From an uncultured Pelagibacteraceae bacterium (GTDB taxonomy: Bacteria; Pseudomonadota; Alphaproteobacteria; Pelagibacterales; Pelagibacteraceae): a stretch of 37,641 nt of DNA. The notes under the pieces are model-generated. The model worked only from the letters and a program-made list of their open reading frames with translations, was not told the origin of the DNA and ran no database searches. Below are positions 17,992-30,028 of this stretch, piece by piece. The position numbers were made by a program, and so were the translations under genes. The stretch lies in NCBI GenBank assembly GCA_902595465.1, contig CACJQE010000010.1, positions 1-37,641 of the forward strand, in the 5' to 3' direction. Within the stretch, counting starts at the first letter, position 1. Each line of letters starts with the position of its first letter.

Positions 17992-20889
17992 ATGAGTTCT
18001 CCTAAAAATCTGGAACATAAAAAAACATCGTTTTTAAATAAGGCCAATAGTGCATTTATTGAAGAAATGTATGTAAAATTTATAAACAAAGATCCATCTC
18101 TCTCTGAAAGTTGGATTGAATATTTCTCAAGTGTAGATGAGGATATGAAGATATTAGTCGACGAGATAAATGGACCATCGTGGAAACCTTTTTCAAAAAA
18201 AATTAATATTGAGGATGTCGAGAAAACAGCTAAAGAAAACGAAAAAAACAAAGATAACTCTAGCAAGTTTAATTTCCAAGTAATTGCAAATTCAAATAAA
18301 AATTCAATAAGTGCCGTAGCCTTGATAAGAGCTTATCGGCTAAGGGGACATCTATTATCAAAATTAGATCCTTTAGAATTGATGAAGTCAGAATATTTAG
18401 ACGAATTACATCCTGAGTACTATGGTTTTAAAAAAGAAGATTATGACAAAGAAATTTTTCTTAATGGAATAATAAATAAAAAAAGTGCAAATATCAGAGA
18501 AATACTCAAGTTTTTAAAAAAAACTTATTGTGGTCCTATAGGTTATGAATATATGCATATTTCAAATCCAACTGAGAGAATGTGGTTTAGAGATAGGGTT
18601 GAAAAAGACGAAAATGCACTCAAGTTTACAAAAAATGGAAAGCAAGCGATTTTAAATAAACTAATACAAGCAGAGGGCTTTGAAAAATTTTTAAATACAA
18701 AATATGTTGGTACTAAAAGATTTGGTTTAGATGGCGGAGAAAGTCTAATACCTGCTCTTGAGCAAATTATAAAAATTGGAGGACAATCTAAAATAAAAGA
18801 AGTTAAAATAGGAATGTCACACAGAGGAAGACTAAATGTTTTAGCAAACGTTTTACAAAAATCTTATAAAAGAATTTTTAATGAATTTGCTGGTGAAATG
18901 GATGGATCAGAAGATGGTGCTGGAGATGTAAAATACCATTTAGGAGCCTCATCTGATAGAGAATTTGATGGAAATCCTGTACATGTAAGTTTAACAGATA
19001 ATCCTTCACACTTAGAGGCGGTTAATCCTGTTGTTCTTGGCCAAACCAGAGCTAAACAATTTTTCCACAAAGATAAACAAAGAAATAAAGTTATACCAAT
19101 ATTAATTCATGGTGATGCAGCATTTGCAGGACAAGGAATAGTAGCAGAGTGCTTTGCAATGTCTGGACTTCCTGGTCATAATACTGGAGGGACAATCCAT
19201 ATTATTGTTAACAACCAAATTGGATTTACAACAAGTCCTAGATTTGCGCGATCTTCCCCTTATCCTTCTGACGTAGGTAAAATGGTCGATGCACCAATCA
19301 TCCATGTTAACGGAGATGATCCTGAAGCAGTAGTTTACGCAACAAGAATAGCGACTGAATTTAGATTAAAATTTAATCGCGATGTTGTAATTGATTTAAT
19401 ATGTTACAGAAGATTTGGACATAATGAGGGAGATGAGCCATCTTTCACCCAACCTCTTATGTACAAAAAAATTAGATCTCATCCATCTACAATTAAAATT
19501 TATGGTGAAAAGCTCGTAAATGAGGGGCTTTTTACGAAACAAGATTTAGATCAACAAATTATTGATTTTAAAAATTTATTAGACGATCAATTTAAAAATG
19601 CGAAAGATTATAAACCTAAAATTAGGTGGTTTGAGGGAACTTGGTCGAGATATAAACCCGAAAGAGGTAAAGATAAAAGAGGTGTAACTGGATCAGATTT
19701 GAAAATTTTAAATAATATTTCTGACAGAATACATGTTTTTCCAACTGATAAAAATATTCACAAAACCATAACAAAAATTATGGAAAATAGAAAAAAAACT
19801 ATTAATGAAGGCTCAGGAATTGATTGGGCAACAGCTGAGTCTTTAGCATTTGGTTCATTATTAGTTGAAGGTTATCCAGTAAGGTTAGTAGGTCAGGACT
19901 CAGGTAGAGGTACCTTTAGTCAGAGACACTCAGTTTTAAGAAATCAAATTGATAATTCAAGGTACATACCTTTAAACAATATATCTAGTAACCAAAAAAA
20001 TTTTGAAATTGTAGATAGTTTTTTATCTGAACTTGCAGTTTTAGGATTTGAATATGGATACAGTTTAGTAGAACCGAATACATTGACAATTTGGGAGGCT
20101 CAATTTGGTGATTTTGCAAATGGTGCACAAGTAATTATTGATCAATTTATATCATCTGGTGAAAGAAAGTGGAAAAGAGCATCAGGACTGGTTATGTTAT
20201 TACCCCATGGTTATGAAGGACAAGGTCCAGAGCACTCCTCTGCGAGATTAGAGAGATTTTTGCAATTATGTGCAAATGATAATTTACAAGTTATGAATTG
20301 TACTACACCTGCAAATTATTTTCATGCTTTAAGAAGACAGATGCACCGTGATTTTAGAAAACCTTTAATTATAATGACACCTAAGTCACTTTTAAGAAAT
20401 AAATATTGTGTATCAAATTTAGAAGATTTTAGTAAAAAAAATTCTTTTCATAGAGTGCTATGGGATCATTCTAGAGATAGTAAGCAAAAAGGTTTTATTA
20501 AGTTAAAAGAAGATAAAAAAATTAGAAAAGTAATATTATGCTCTGGAAAAATTTATTTTGATCTTCTCGCGGCAAGAGAGAAACTAAAAATCAATGATGT
20601 GATTTTGTATAGAATTGAACAACTATACCCTTTCCCTGCAAAAAGTTTGGTTAAAGAGCTAAAACCATTTGCAAAAAATTCAAAATTTTATTGGTGCCAA
20701 GAGGAGCCCAAAAATATGGGTGCTTGGTTTGCTGTTAGAGATTATATACAATGGACATTAGAGACTATTAAGGCTAAAAATAATGCAATTTCTTACATTG
20801 GAAGAAGTCCAGATGCTACACCCGCTACAGGTTATGCAAGAAGACATAATTCTGAACAACAAGAAATTATAAATAAAGTATTTGAATAA
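17992..20889 (+). CDS. sucA: 2-oxoglutarate dehydrogenase E1 component
   Basis: A thiamine-diphosphate-dependent decarboxylase of the 2-oxoglutarate dehydrogenase complex, 965 aa. The N-terminal segment NSAFIEEMYVKFINKDPSLS is the SucB-contact region found in SucA proteins. Further marks are SHRGRLNVLANVLQK, the ThDP/metal region GDAAFAGQGIVAECF with NNQIGFTTSPRFARSS, RRFGHNEGDEPSFTQP, and in the C-terminal half VGQDSGRGTFSQRH and LPHGYEGQGPEHSSARLERF. It is followed immediately by sucB (the ATG is the next base after the stop). Length is normal. The final gene of the complex, lpdA, lies two genes downstream. Confidence 0.98.
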   Translation: MSSPKNLEHKKTSFLNKANSAFIEEMYVKFINKDPSLSESWIEYFSSVDEDMKILVDEINGPSWKPFSKKINIEDVEKTAKENEKNKDNSSKFNFQVIANSNKNSISAVALIRAYRLRGHLLSKLDPLELMKSEYLDELHPEYYGFKKEDYDKEIFLNGIINKKSANIREILKFLKKTYCGPIGYEYMHISNPTERMWFRDRVEKDENALKFTKNGKQAILNKLIQAEGFEKFLNTKYVGTKRFGLDGGESLIPALEQIIKIGGQSKIKEVKIGMSHRGRLNVLANVLQKSYKRIFNEFAGEMDGSEDGAGDVKYHLGASSDREFDGNPVHVSLTDNPSHLEAVNPVVLGQTRAKQFFHKDKQRNKVIPILIHGDAAFAGQGIVAECFAMSGLPGHNTGGTIHIIVNNQIGFTTSPRFARSSPYPSDVGKMVDAPIIHVNGDDPEAVVYATRIATEFRLKFNRDVVIDLICYRRFGHNEGDEPSFTQPLMYKKIRSHPSTIKIYGEKLVNEGLFTKQDLDQQIIDFKNLLDDQFKNAKDYKPKIRWFEGTWSRYKPERGKDKRGVTGSDLKILNNISDRIHVFPTDKNIHKTITKIMENRKKTINEGSGIDWATAESLAFGSLLVEGYPVRLVGQDSGRGTFSQRHSVLRNQIDNSRYIPLNNISSNQKNFEIVDSFLSELAVLGFEYGYSLVEPNTLTIWEAQFGDFANGAQVIIDQFISSGERKWKRASGLVMLLPHGYEGQGPEHSSARLERFLQLCANDNLQVMNCTTPANYFHALRRQMHRDFRKPLIIMTPKSLLRNKYCVSNLEDFSKKNSFHRVLWDHSRDSKQKGFIKLKEDKKIRKVILCSGKIYFDLLAAREKLKINDVILYRIEQLYPFPAKSLVKELKPFAKNSKFYWCQEEPKNMGAWFAVRDYIQWTLETIKAKNNAISYIGRSPDATPATGYARRHNSEQQEIINKVFE

Positions 20890-22164
20890 ATGAGTGAAAA
20901 AATATTAGTTCCAGTTTTGGGAGAAAGTATTACAGAGGCTACGGTCACGAAGTGGTTAAAGAAAAAGGGTGATAACGTAGTTGCTGATGAAGCTGTAGTA
21001 GAATTAGAAACTGACAAAGTAAACTTAGAAGTTCCTGCACCTGCGAGTGGTGTTATATCAGAGATCAACTCAAAAGATGGTGATACAGTTGAAGTTGGAA
21101 CTGTATTAGGAATGATTTCAGAAGGTGGTGCTATTAAAGAAGAAAAGGAAGCTGAGCCGGTTAAAGGAAACGTTGAAAAAAATAATGTAATAAATTTAGA
21201 AATTGAAAAGAAAAAAGATACAAAAAAAACTCAAGAACCTTTATTGCTTGATGAAGAACCATTGGTATTAAATGATGAAGTTGAAGAAACCAAGCCTATT
21301 AAACAAAATAAAACACTTTCTCCTGCTGTAAGAAAAATGGTTGTTGAAAATAAAATTAATTTAGATGAAGTAAAAGGGACAGGTAAAGATGGAAGAATTT
21401 TAAAAGGTGATTTAGTAAGTTTAATGGGAACTAATCCTCAACCTAACGAAAGAAAAATTCAATACGGTGAAGAAGAACGAATTAAAATGTCAAGACTAAG
21501 ACAAACGATTGCTAAACGTTTAAAAGAAGCTCAAAATAATGCCGCTATACTCACAACGTTTAATGAAGTTGATATGTCAAATATAATTTCAATGAGAACA
21601 GATAACCAGGAAGATTTCCAAAATAGTTATGGAATTAAACTCGGCTTTATGTCCTTTTTTGTAAAAGCTTGTATAGTTGGATTAAAATTATTTCCTGCAA
21701 TAAATGCTGAAGTTGAAAATGACGAAATGGTTTATAAAAATTATTATAATGTGAGCTTTGCAGTCGGAACTGAAAAAGGATTAGTAGTTCCGGTATTAAA
21801 AAATGCTGATGAAATGTCTTTTGCGGACATTGAAAAAAACATAAAAGATCTGTCAGATAAAGCAAAAAATGGTAGTCTTACTATAGAGGATCTTCAAGGG
21901 GGAACATTTACAATTAGCAACGGAGGTGTTTATGGATCAATGTTATCTACTCCTATTTTAAACCCTCCTCAGTCAGCGGTTCTTGGAATGCATAATATTG
22001 TTGAAAGACCCGTTGTTGTTGATGGTGAGATAAAGGCTAGACCTGTAATGTTTTTAGCATTGTCTTATGATCATAGAATAATTGATGGAAAAGAGTCTGT
22101 AAGTTTTTTAAAAAATGTTAAAGAAAACTTAGAAGACCCAAGAAGGTTGTTTTTAAATTTATAA
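20890..22164 (+). CDS. sucB: 2-oxoglutarate dehydrogenase E2 component (dihydrolipoyl succinyltransferase)
   Basis: The core acyltransferase of the complex, 424 aa. Domains in order are a single lipoyl domain (residues 1-77, lipoylated lysine expected at K43 in ELETDKVNLEV), a charged linker rich in Glu and Lys, a peripheral E1/E3-binding domain around residues 140-178 (LSPAVRKMVVENKINLDEV, then GTGKDGRILKGD), and the catalytic domain. The C-terminus has the HRIIDGKE active-site motif, with the histidine in LSYDHRIIDG. Having one lipoyl domain is typical of SucB and argues against pyruvate dehydrogenase E2. It sits between sucA and lpdA. Confidence 0.97.
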   Translation: MSEKILVPVLGESITEATVTKWLKKKGDNVVADEAVVELETDKVNLEVPAPASGVISEINSKDGDTVEVGTVLGMISEGGAIKEEKEAEPVKGNVEKNNVINLEIEKKKDTKKTQEPLLLDEEPLVLNDEVEETKPIKQNKTLSPAVRKMVVENKINLDEVKGTGKDGRILKGDLVSLMGTNPQPNERKIQYGEEERIKMSRLRQTIAKRLKEAQNNAAILTTFNEVDMSNIISMRTDNQEDFQNSYGIKLGFMSFFVKACIVGLKLFPAINAEVENDEMVYKNYYNVSFAVGTEKGLVVPVLKNADEMSFADIEKNIKDLSDKAKNGSLTIEDLQGGTFTISNGGVYGSMLSTPILNPPQSAVLGMHNIVERPVVVDGEIKARPVMFLALSYDHRIIDGKESVSFLKNVKENLEDPRRLFLNL

Positions 22165-22165
22165 T

Positions 22166-23563
22166 ATGCCAGAAAAATTTGATGTTACAGTAATTGGTGG
22201 TGGCCCTGGAGGATATGTTTGTGCAATTAGATTGTCTCAACTTGGTCTTAAAACAGCATGCATAGAGTCTAGAGGGTCTCTAGGAGGAACATGCTTAAAT
22301 ATAGGATGCATTCCATCAAAAAGTTTACTTAATTTATCTGAAAAATATCACAGTGCTAAAAATTTTGAAAAAATTGGAATTGAGACTGGAGAAATAAAAC
22401 TTAATTTAGATAAAATGATGAAAAATAAAGACAAAGCTGTAACAGTTTTGACTAAAGGAGTGGAATTTTTATTCAAAAAAAACAAAGTCACATATTTTAA
22501 AGGCAAAGGTTCATTTGAGAACGAAAATTCAATAAAAATTGAAGGCTCTGAAGGCACTAAAATAATTCAAACTGATAAAACAATAATCAGCACAGGATCA
22601 GAGCCAGTTTCATTGCCTGGAGTAGATTTCGATGAAAAAAGAATTCTCTCTTCAACTGGAGCCCTATCTATTCCAAAGCTTCCTAATAAAATGATTGTTG
22701 TTGGAGGAGGATATATAGGATTAGAAATGGGATCAGTTTGGTCAAGACTTGGTACTGAAGTTACAGTTGTAGAATTTTTAGACCATATCACACCCGGAAT
22801 GGATCGAGATATTTCAAATGAATTTATGAAAATATTAAAAAAGCAAGGTATAAAATTCAACCTTAATACTAAAGTTGATAAAATAACTAAAAACTCTAAT
22901 GGTGTAACGGTGGAGACTTCACAAAATGATGGTCAAAAAGTTAAACATGATGTTGATGTTGTTTTAATTTCTGTTGGACGAAGACCTTATACTAAAAATT
23001 TAAATTTAGATAAAGTTGGTGTAGCTTTAGATGAAAAAGGAAGAGTCAAAGTAAATAAAAATTTTGAGACAAATATTAAAAATATATACGCAATAGGAGA
23101 TGTTATTGATGGTCCTATGTTAGCCCATAAAGCCGAAGAAGAAGGGATTGCCGTTGCAGAACTTATAGCAGGCCAATCAGGTCATGTGAATTATGATATT
23201 ATTCCTGGAGTTGTTTATACATCCCCAGAGGTAGCTTATGTTGGTAAAACTGAGGAGCAATTAAAAAAAGAAAACATTGGTTACAAAATTGGTAAATTCC
23301 CTTTTATGGCAAATTCGAGAGCCAAAGCAATTGATGAACCAGAGGGTTTTGTAAAAATTTTGGCAGATCAATCAACTGATAAAGTGCTTGGTGTACATAT
23401 AATTGGTCCACATGCAGGAGAAATGATAGCAGAAATGTCAGTTGCAATGGAGTTTGGGGCCAGTTCAGAAGATATCGCAAGAACATGCCACGCACACCCA
23501 ACATTTTCAGAAGCTATAAAAGAAGCGGCATTATCTGTAGATAAAAGACAGATACATTCATAA
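22166..23563 (+). CDS. lpdA: Dihydrolipoamide dehydrogenase (E3)
   Basis: A flavoprotein that reoxidises the dihydrolipoyl group of the E2 component with NAD+, 465 aa. The FAD-binding motif is VIGGGPGGYVCAIR and the redox-active disulfide is C43/C48 in GTCLNIGCIPSK. The NAD-binding motif is VVGGGYIGLEMGSVW, followed by YAIGDVIDGPMLAHKAEEEG. The C-terminal catalytic region is CHAHPTFSEAI (H442/H444). It starts 1 base after sucB and is probably shared with other 2-oxoacid dehydrogenase or glycine-cleavage complexes of the cell. All active-site residues are present. Confidence 0.97.
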   Translation: MPEKFDVTVIGGGPGGYVCAIRLSQLGLKTACIESRGSLGGTCLNIGCIPSKSLLNLSEKYHSAKNFEKIGIETGEIKLNLDKMMKNKDKAVTVLTKGVEFLFKKNKVTYFKGKGSFENENSIKIEGSEGTKIIQTDKTIISTGSEPVSLPGVDFDEKRILSSTGALSIPKLPNKMIVVGGGYIGLEMGSVWSRLGTEVTVVEFLDHITPGMDRDISNEFMKILKKQGIKFNLNTKVDKITKNSNGVTVETSQNDGQKVKHDVDVVLISVGRRPYTKNLNLDKVGVALDEKGRVKVNKNFETNIKNIYAIGDVIDGPMLAHKAEEEGIAVAELIAGQSGHVNYDIIPGVVYTSPEVAYVGKTEEQLKKENIGYKIGKFPFMANSRAKAIDEPEGFVKILADQSTDKVLGVHIIGPHAGEMIAEMSVAMEFGASSEDIARTCHAHPTFSEAIKEAALSVDKRQIHS

Positions 23564-23582
23564 TATATATCATAATTAATTT

Positions 23583-25538
23583 ATGAAATATCCTGTTCTA
23601 TTGCCTAATATATTTGATCATCCATTTACATATCTAAGTAATATTAAATTAAAACCAGGAGATTATGTAAAAGTGCCTTTTGGTAAGAAAAATATTATTG
23701 GTATAATTTGGGATATTTTTGAAGAAAAGAATAAGAAAGAATTTAAATTAAAATCTATAACTGAAAAAATTGAAATTGAACCGCTAAGTAAAAATACAAT
23801 CAATTTTCTAAAGTGGTTTTCTAACTACAATCTTGTACCTCTAGGAATGTGTCTAAAACTACATTTGATTAATGACGAAAATTTAAAAATAAAAAATGAC
23901 AAAGATCTATTAAAATACGATGTATCAAATGAAAAAAAAATTTATCAACTTTCTGAAGAACAAAATAACGCTTATAAAGAAATATCAAAATATGATAGCA
24001 GTTTTAGAGTTCATTTACTCCAAGGAACAACAGGTTCAGGCAAAACAATAGTTTATTTTAAAGCTATTGAAAAAATTCTAAATATTGGATCACAAGCTCT
24101 AATTTTATTGCCCGAAATAGGGTTAACAAACGAATTTGAAAAAAAATTTAAATCTTATTTTGGATTCGAAGCTGCAGTTTGGCATTCAAAAGTAAGTCCA
24201 AAAAAAAGAAAAATTATATGGAATGGTTTATCCTCAGGCAGAATAAAAGTAGCTATTGGAGCAAGATCATCTTTATTTCTACCATTCAAAAAATTGGGTT
24301 TGATTACCGTAGATGAAGAACACGATCAATCTTACAAACAAGATGAAGGAATTATCTATAATGCTAGAGATATGGCAATATCAAGAGCTAAACATGAAAA
24401 TATTCCAATAAATTTAGTAACTGCAGTTCCATCAATCGAAACATATGAAAATATTAAAATTAAAAAATATAATTACTCAAGATTGCTTAATCGATATAAA
24501 GGTGCGAATTTGCCCAAACACCATGTTATAGATCTTTATCAAAATCAACTAGCGACCAAAAGTTCTATATCTCTTAAAACTATTGATAAAGTAAAAGAAC
24601 ATTTAAATAAAAAAGATCAAATTCTCTTCTTCATAAATAGAAGAGGTTTTGCGCCCTACGTTTTATGTAAAAAATGTTTAAATGTTTTTACATGCCCTTG
24701 GTGCTCTATAAATTTAGTATTTCACAAAAATAAAAAAATTCTTTTGTGTCATTACTGCGGATATAAATCAAAATTAAATAGAGATTGTAAAAAAGGAGAT
24801 GTTTGTGAGTTTGTATTTAGTGGACCCGGAGTAGAAAAAATTGCGGAAGAGGTTAAAAACTTATTCCCTAATAAAAAAACAATAATTTTTTCCAGCGACA
24901 CAATGAATAAAGCATCTGGTAAAGATAAATTGGATAAAATTATATCTGGTGAAATAGATATTCTTGTAGGCACTCAATTAATATCAAAAGGATTTCACTT
25001 TCCAAAATTGAATTGTATTGTTGTATTAGATATTGATTTAACTTCTCAAGGACACGATCTTAGGAGCACTGAAAAAAATTTACAACTTTACCACCAGTTA
25101 TCAGGAAGAGCAGGCAGAACTGGCAAGCCGGCAAATATTTATTTCCAAACATATAACTTAAAACCAGAAGTTATAAATCAAATTACAAACGAAGATCCTT
25201 TTAAATTTTTAGAAAATGAATTAAATTTAAGAAAAAAGAATAATTTACCTCCCTACGAAAGATTTATCGCTTTAATTTTATCTTCATCAAATGAAAAAAA
25301 ATTAGATATAGATGCCGCAAAACTTAAAAATATTTTATCAAAGTCTATAGATGCTAAAATTTTAGGTCCCGTAAACGCCCCAATATATAGAATTAATAAA
25401 AAATTCAGAAATAGACTATTAATAAGAGCAAAAAAAACATCTAGTATTCAGAAAAAATTGAAAGATGTATTGAAAGAATTTCAACTCTCCAAAGGAATGA
25501 AACTTTCAGTTGATGTTGACCCTATCAGCTTCAATTAG
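23583..25538 (+). CDS. priA: Primosomal helicase PriA
   Basis: A 3'-5' superfamily 2 DNA helicase that restarts stalled replication forks. It is 651 aa, shorter than the 732 aa of the E. coli protein. Walker A is GTTGSGKT at residues 148-155 and Walker B is DEEHD at 244-248. Motif V/VI regions include GTQLISKGFHFPKL and QLSGRAGRTGKP. The zinc module has cysteines at 362/365, 371/374, 389/392 and 402/408. The last pair is spaced CX5C instead of the usual CX2C, an oddity that may or may not affect zinc binding. The N-terminal 3'-DNA-binding domain (VLLPNIFDHPFTYLS) is present. It lies between lpdA and the ATP synthase genes. Confidence 0.95.
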   Translation: MKYPVLLPNIFDHPFTYLSNIKLKPGDYVKVPFGKKNIIGIIWDIFEEKNKKEFKLKSITEKIEIEPLSKNTINFLKWFSNYNLVPLGMCLKLHLINDENLKIKNDKDLLKYDVSNEKKIYQLSEEQNNAYKEISKYDSSFRVHLLQGTTGSGKTIVYFKAIEKILNIGSQALILLPEIGLTNEFEKKFKSYFGFEAAVWHSKVSPKKRKIIWNGLSSGRIKVAIGARSSLFLPFKKLGLITVDEEHDQSYKQDEGIIYNARDMAISRAKHENIPINLVTAVPSIETYENIKIKKYNYSRLLNRYKGANLPKHHVIDLYQNQLATKSSISLKTIDKVKEHLNKKDQILFFINRRGFAPYVLCKKCLNVFTCPWCSINLVFHKNKKILLCHYCGYKSKLNRDCKKGDVCEFVFSGPGVEKIAEEVKNLFPNKKTIIFSSDTMNKASGKDKLDKIISGEIDILVGTQLISKGFHFPKLNCIVVLDIDLTSQGHDLRSTEKNLQLYHQLSGRAGRTGKPANIYFQTYNLKPEVINQITNEDPFKFLENELNLRKKNNLPPYERFIALILSSSNEKKLDIDAAKLKNILSKSIDAKILGPVNAPIYRINKKFRNRLLIRAKKTSSIQKKLKDVLKEFQLSKGMKLSVDVDPISFN

Positions 25539-25573
25539 CCCATTAAATCTTACCATTTTTCACAATCTGAGCC

Positions 25574-25601
25574 TTGAAGACTGATAATTCGTATGTTATC
25601 T
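25574..25601 (+). promoter_or_regulatory. Candidate sigma70 promoter of the atpHAGDC operon
   Basis: The 102-base priA-atpH gap, the largest in the window, contains TTGAAG at 25574-25579 (4 of 6 to TTGACA) and TTATCT at 25596-25601 (4 of 6 to TATAAT), separated by 16 bases. The start of transcription would be near 25608, giving a leader of about 33 bases. The rest of the gap shows no strong stem-loop or T-run that would terminate priA transcription. The match is moderate, and the call rests partly on the need for a promoter before a major operon. Confidence 0.35.
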
Positions 25602-25629
25602 AAGCGAAATTTTAAACATCTTCACAATT

Positions 25630-25634
25630 GAGAG
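25630..25634 (+). promoter_or_regulatory. Shine-Dalgarno-like GAGAG before the TTG start of atpH
   Basis: GAGAG ends 6 bases before the TTG at 25641. In-frame upstream sequence is closed by a TGA at 25629-25631, so the TTG is the only start codon that keeps the conserved N-terminus. The purine-rich motif helps decide this non-ATG start. Pairing with the anti-Shine-Dalgarno sequence would be short. Confidence 0.4.
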
Positions 25635-25640
25635 TATAAA

Positions 25641-26195
25641 TTGAGCGAAAACAAAATATCAATAACTTCTAATAACAGTTACGCGCAAGCATTATTTGAG
25701 CTGGCTAATGAAGATAAATCTCTAGCAAAAGTAGAGGAACAAGTCGTTGCAATAAGTAGACTCATAAATGAGAGTGAAGAATTTAGATATTTAATTAAAA
25801 ACCCCACGACAAGCATTGAGGATTTAACTAGAGTTATTGAAACAATTTCTGAAAAAAACAATTTTGATAATCTTTTAAAAAGATTTCTGGTTTTTTTAAT
25901 ACAAAAAAGAAGATTTTTTTATTTAGAAAAAATTTTAAGTGATTTTATAGAGGTATGTTCGAAAGCTAGAGGCGAGATAAAAGCAGAGCTTTTTTCAGCT
26001 AAAGAACTTAATGAAACAGATATTTCTAAAATTAAAGAAGAGTTATCTCAAAACTTTGGAGCTAAGATACAGTTAAATTATAAATTTGACCCAAGTTTAA
26101 TTGGTGGTTTGGTATTAAAAGTGGGAAGCACAATGGTAGATAATTCTATTAAAAATAAACTGCAACAAATTCAAAAACAAATGATAGAGGCATAA
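25641..26195 (+). CDS. atpH: F1F0 ATP synthase delta subunit
   Basis: Forms the peripheral stalk link between F1 and F0, 184 aa. Family marks are NNSYAQALFELANED near the start, FLVFLIQKRRFFYLEKIL in the middle, and a C-terminal KFDPSLIGGLVLKVGSTMVDNSIKNKL split over two conserved parts (IGGLVLKVG and VDNSIKNKL). The gene starts with TTG, because no ATG or GTG is available before the conserved helix and an in-frame stop lies 10 bases upstream. It heads atpHAGDC; the F0 genes (a, b, c) are not in the window, as usual in alphaproteobacteria where the two operons are separate. Confidence 0.96.
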   Translation: MSENKISITSNNSYAQALFELANEDKSLAKVEEQVVAISRLINESEEFRYLIKNPTTSIEDLTRVIETISEKNNFDNLLKRFLVFLIQKRRFFYLEKILSDFIEVCSKARGEIKAELFSAKELNETDISKIKEELSQNFGAKIQLNYKFDPSLIGGLVLKVGSTMVDNSIKNKLQQIQKQMIEA

Positions 26196-27716
26196 ATGGA
26201 AATAAATCCTTCAGAAGTAACAAAAATACTAAAAGAACAGATAAAAAAACTTGGCGATAGAGCTGAAGTTTCAGAGGTGGGACAAGTATTGTCTGTTGGA
26301 GATGGAATTGCAAGAATTTATGGCTTGGATAATGTTCAAGCAGGAGAAATGGTTGAGTTTTCCGATGGCTCTAAAGGAATGGCATTAAACTTAGAGAGTG
26401 ACAACGTTGGTGTTGTTATATTTGGTGATGATAGAGAAATTAAAGAGGGAGATACTGTAAAAAGAACTGGTGCGATTGTTGATGTACCAGTTGGAAAACA
26501 ACTTTTAGGAAGAGTTGTTGATGGATTAGGAAATCCAATTGATGGAAAAGGAGCTTTAGATAAAAGTTTAGAGAGAAAAAGAGTTGAAGTTAAAGCGCCA
26601 GGAATTATTCCACGACAATCTGTTGGTGAACCAATGCAAACAGGTTTAAAAGCAATTGATAGTTTAATTCCCGTTGGAAGAGGGCAAAGGGAACTTATAA
26701 TTGGAGATCGTCAAACAGGTAAAACTGCAGTAGCTATTGATACAATTATCAATCAGAAAAAAATTAATGAGTCAGAGGACGAAAGTAAAAAACTTTATTG
26801 TATATATGTTGCAATTGGACAAAAAAGATCAACAGTTGCTCAGATTGTAAAAACTTTAGAGGACGCTGGCGCAATGGAATATACAACTATAGTTTCTGCA
26901 ACAGCCTCAGACTCTGCGCCTCTTCAGTTTTTAGCTCCTTACACAGGATGTACTATGGGAGAATATTTTAGAGATAATGGAATGCATGCTTTAATTATTT
27001 ACGATGATTTATCTAAGCAAGCAGTCGCATATAGACAAATGTCATTATTATTAAGAAGACCACCGGGGCGTGAAGCATACCCAGGAGATGTGTTTTATTT
27101 ACATAGTAGATTATTAGAAAGAGCTGCTAAATTAAGTGATGAAAATGGCGGAGGTTCTTTAACTGCGCTACCAATTATTGAAACACAAGCAGGTGATGTT
27201 TCTGCATATATTCCAACAAATGTAATATCTATTACAGATGGGCAAATATTTTTAGAAACTGAACTATTCAATCAAGGAATTAGACCAGCAGTAAACGTTG
27301 GATTATCCGTATCTAGAGTTGGATCAGCTGCACAAACTAAAGCTATGAAATCTGTGGCTGGATCAATTAAATTAGAGTTAGCTCAATACAGAGAAATGGC
27401 AGCTTTTGCTCAATTTGGATCTGATTTAGATGCATCTACACAGAAACTTTTAAATAGAGGTTCGAAGTTAACTGAACTTTTAAAACAAGGACAATATTCT
27501 CCCATGACAGTTGCAGAACAAGTTATATCAATTTTCTGTGGTGTAAAAGGTTATTTGGATGATATTGAACTTAAAGATGTAGCCGACTTTGAAAATAAAG
27601 TTCTACAAAAGTGTAAATCTGATAAGCCTGAGATTATGGAGTCTATTGCCAAAACTGGAAAGATTGAGGAAGACATTGAAAAACAATTAGTAGAATTAAT
27701 TAAAGGAATTAAATAA
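26196..27716 (+). CDS. atpA: F1F0 ATP synthase alpha subunit
   Basis: The non-catalytic nucleotide-binding subunit of F1, 506 aa. It carries [20 protein letters not shown] in the N-terminal barrel, Walker A GDRQTGKT at residues 170-177, [20 protein letters not shown], and [18 protein letters not shown], which contains the arginine finger region. Length and motifs are normal. The ATG is the next base after the atpH stop, and atpG follows after 6 bases. Confidence 0.99.
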   Translation: MEINPSEVTKILKEQIKKLGDRAEVSEVGQVLSVGDGIARIYGLDNVQAGEMVEFSDGSKGMALNLESDNVGVVIFGDDREIKEGDTVKRTGAIVDVPVGKQLLGRVVDGLGNPIDGKGALDKSLERKRVEVKAPGIIPRQSVGEPMQTGLKAIDSLIPVGRGQRELIIGDRQTGKTAVAIDTIINQKKINESEDESKKLYCIYVAIGQKRSTVAQIVKTLEDAGAMEYTTIVSATASDSAPLQFLAPYTGCTMGEYFRDNGMHALIIYDDLSKQAVAYRQMSLLLRRPPGREAYPGDVFYLHSRLLERAAKLSDENGGGSLTALPIIETQAGDVSAYIPTNVISITDGQIFLETELFNQGIRPAVNVGLSVSRVGSAAQTKAMKSVAGSIKLELAQYREMAAFAQFGSDLDASTQKLLNRGSKLTELLKQGQYSPMTVAEQVISIFCGVKGYLDDIELKDVADFENKVLQKCKSDKPEIMESIAKTGKIEEDIEKQLVELIKGIK

Positions 27717-27722
27717 TTATAA

Positions 27723-30027
<2,305 letters not shown>

Positions 30028-30028
<1 letters not shown>

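Noticed and set aside
17757..18266. A 169-codon antisense frame spanning the end of sucD and start of sucA
   Set aside because: It is a shadow of two conserved genes; no recognisable domain and no promoter.
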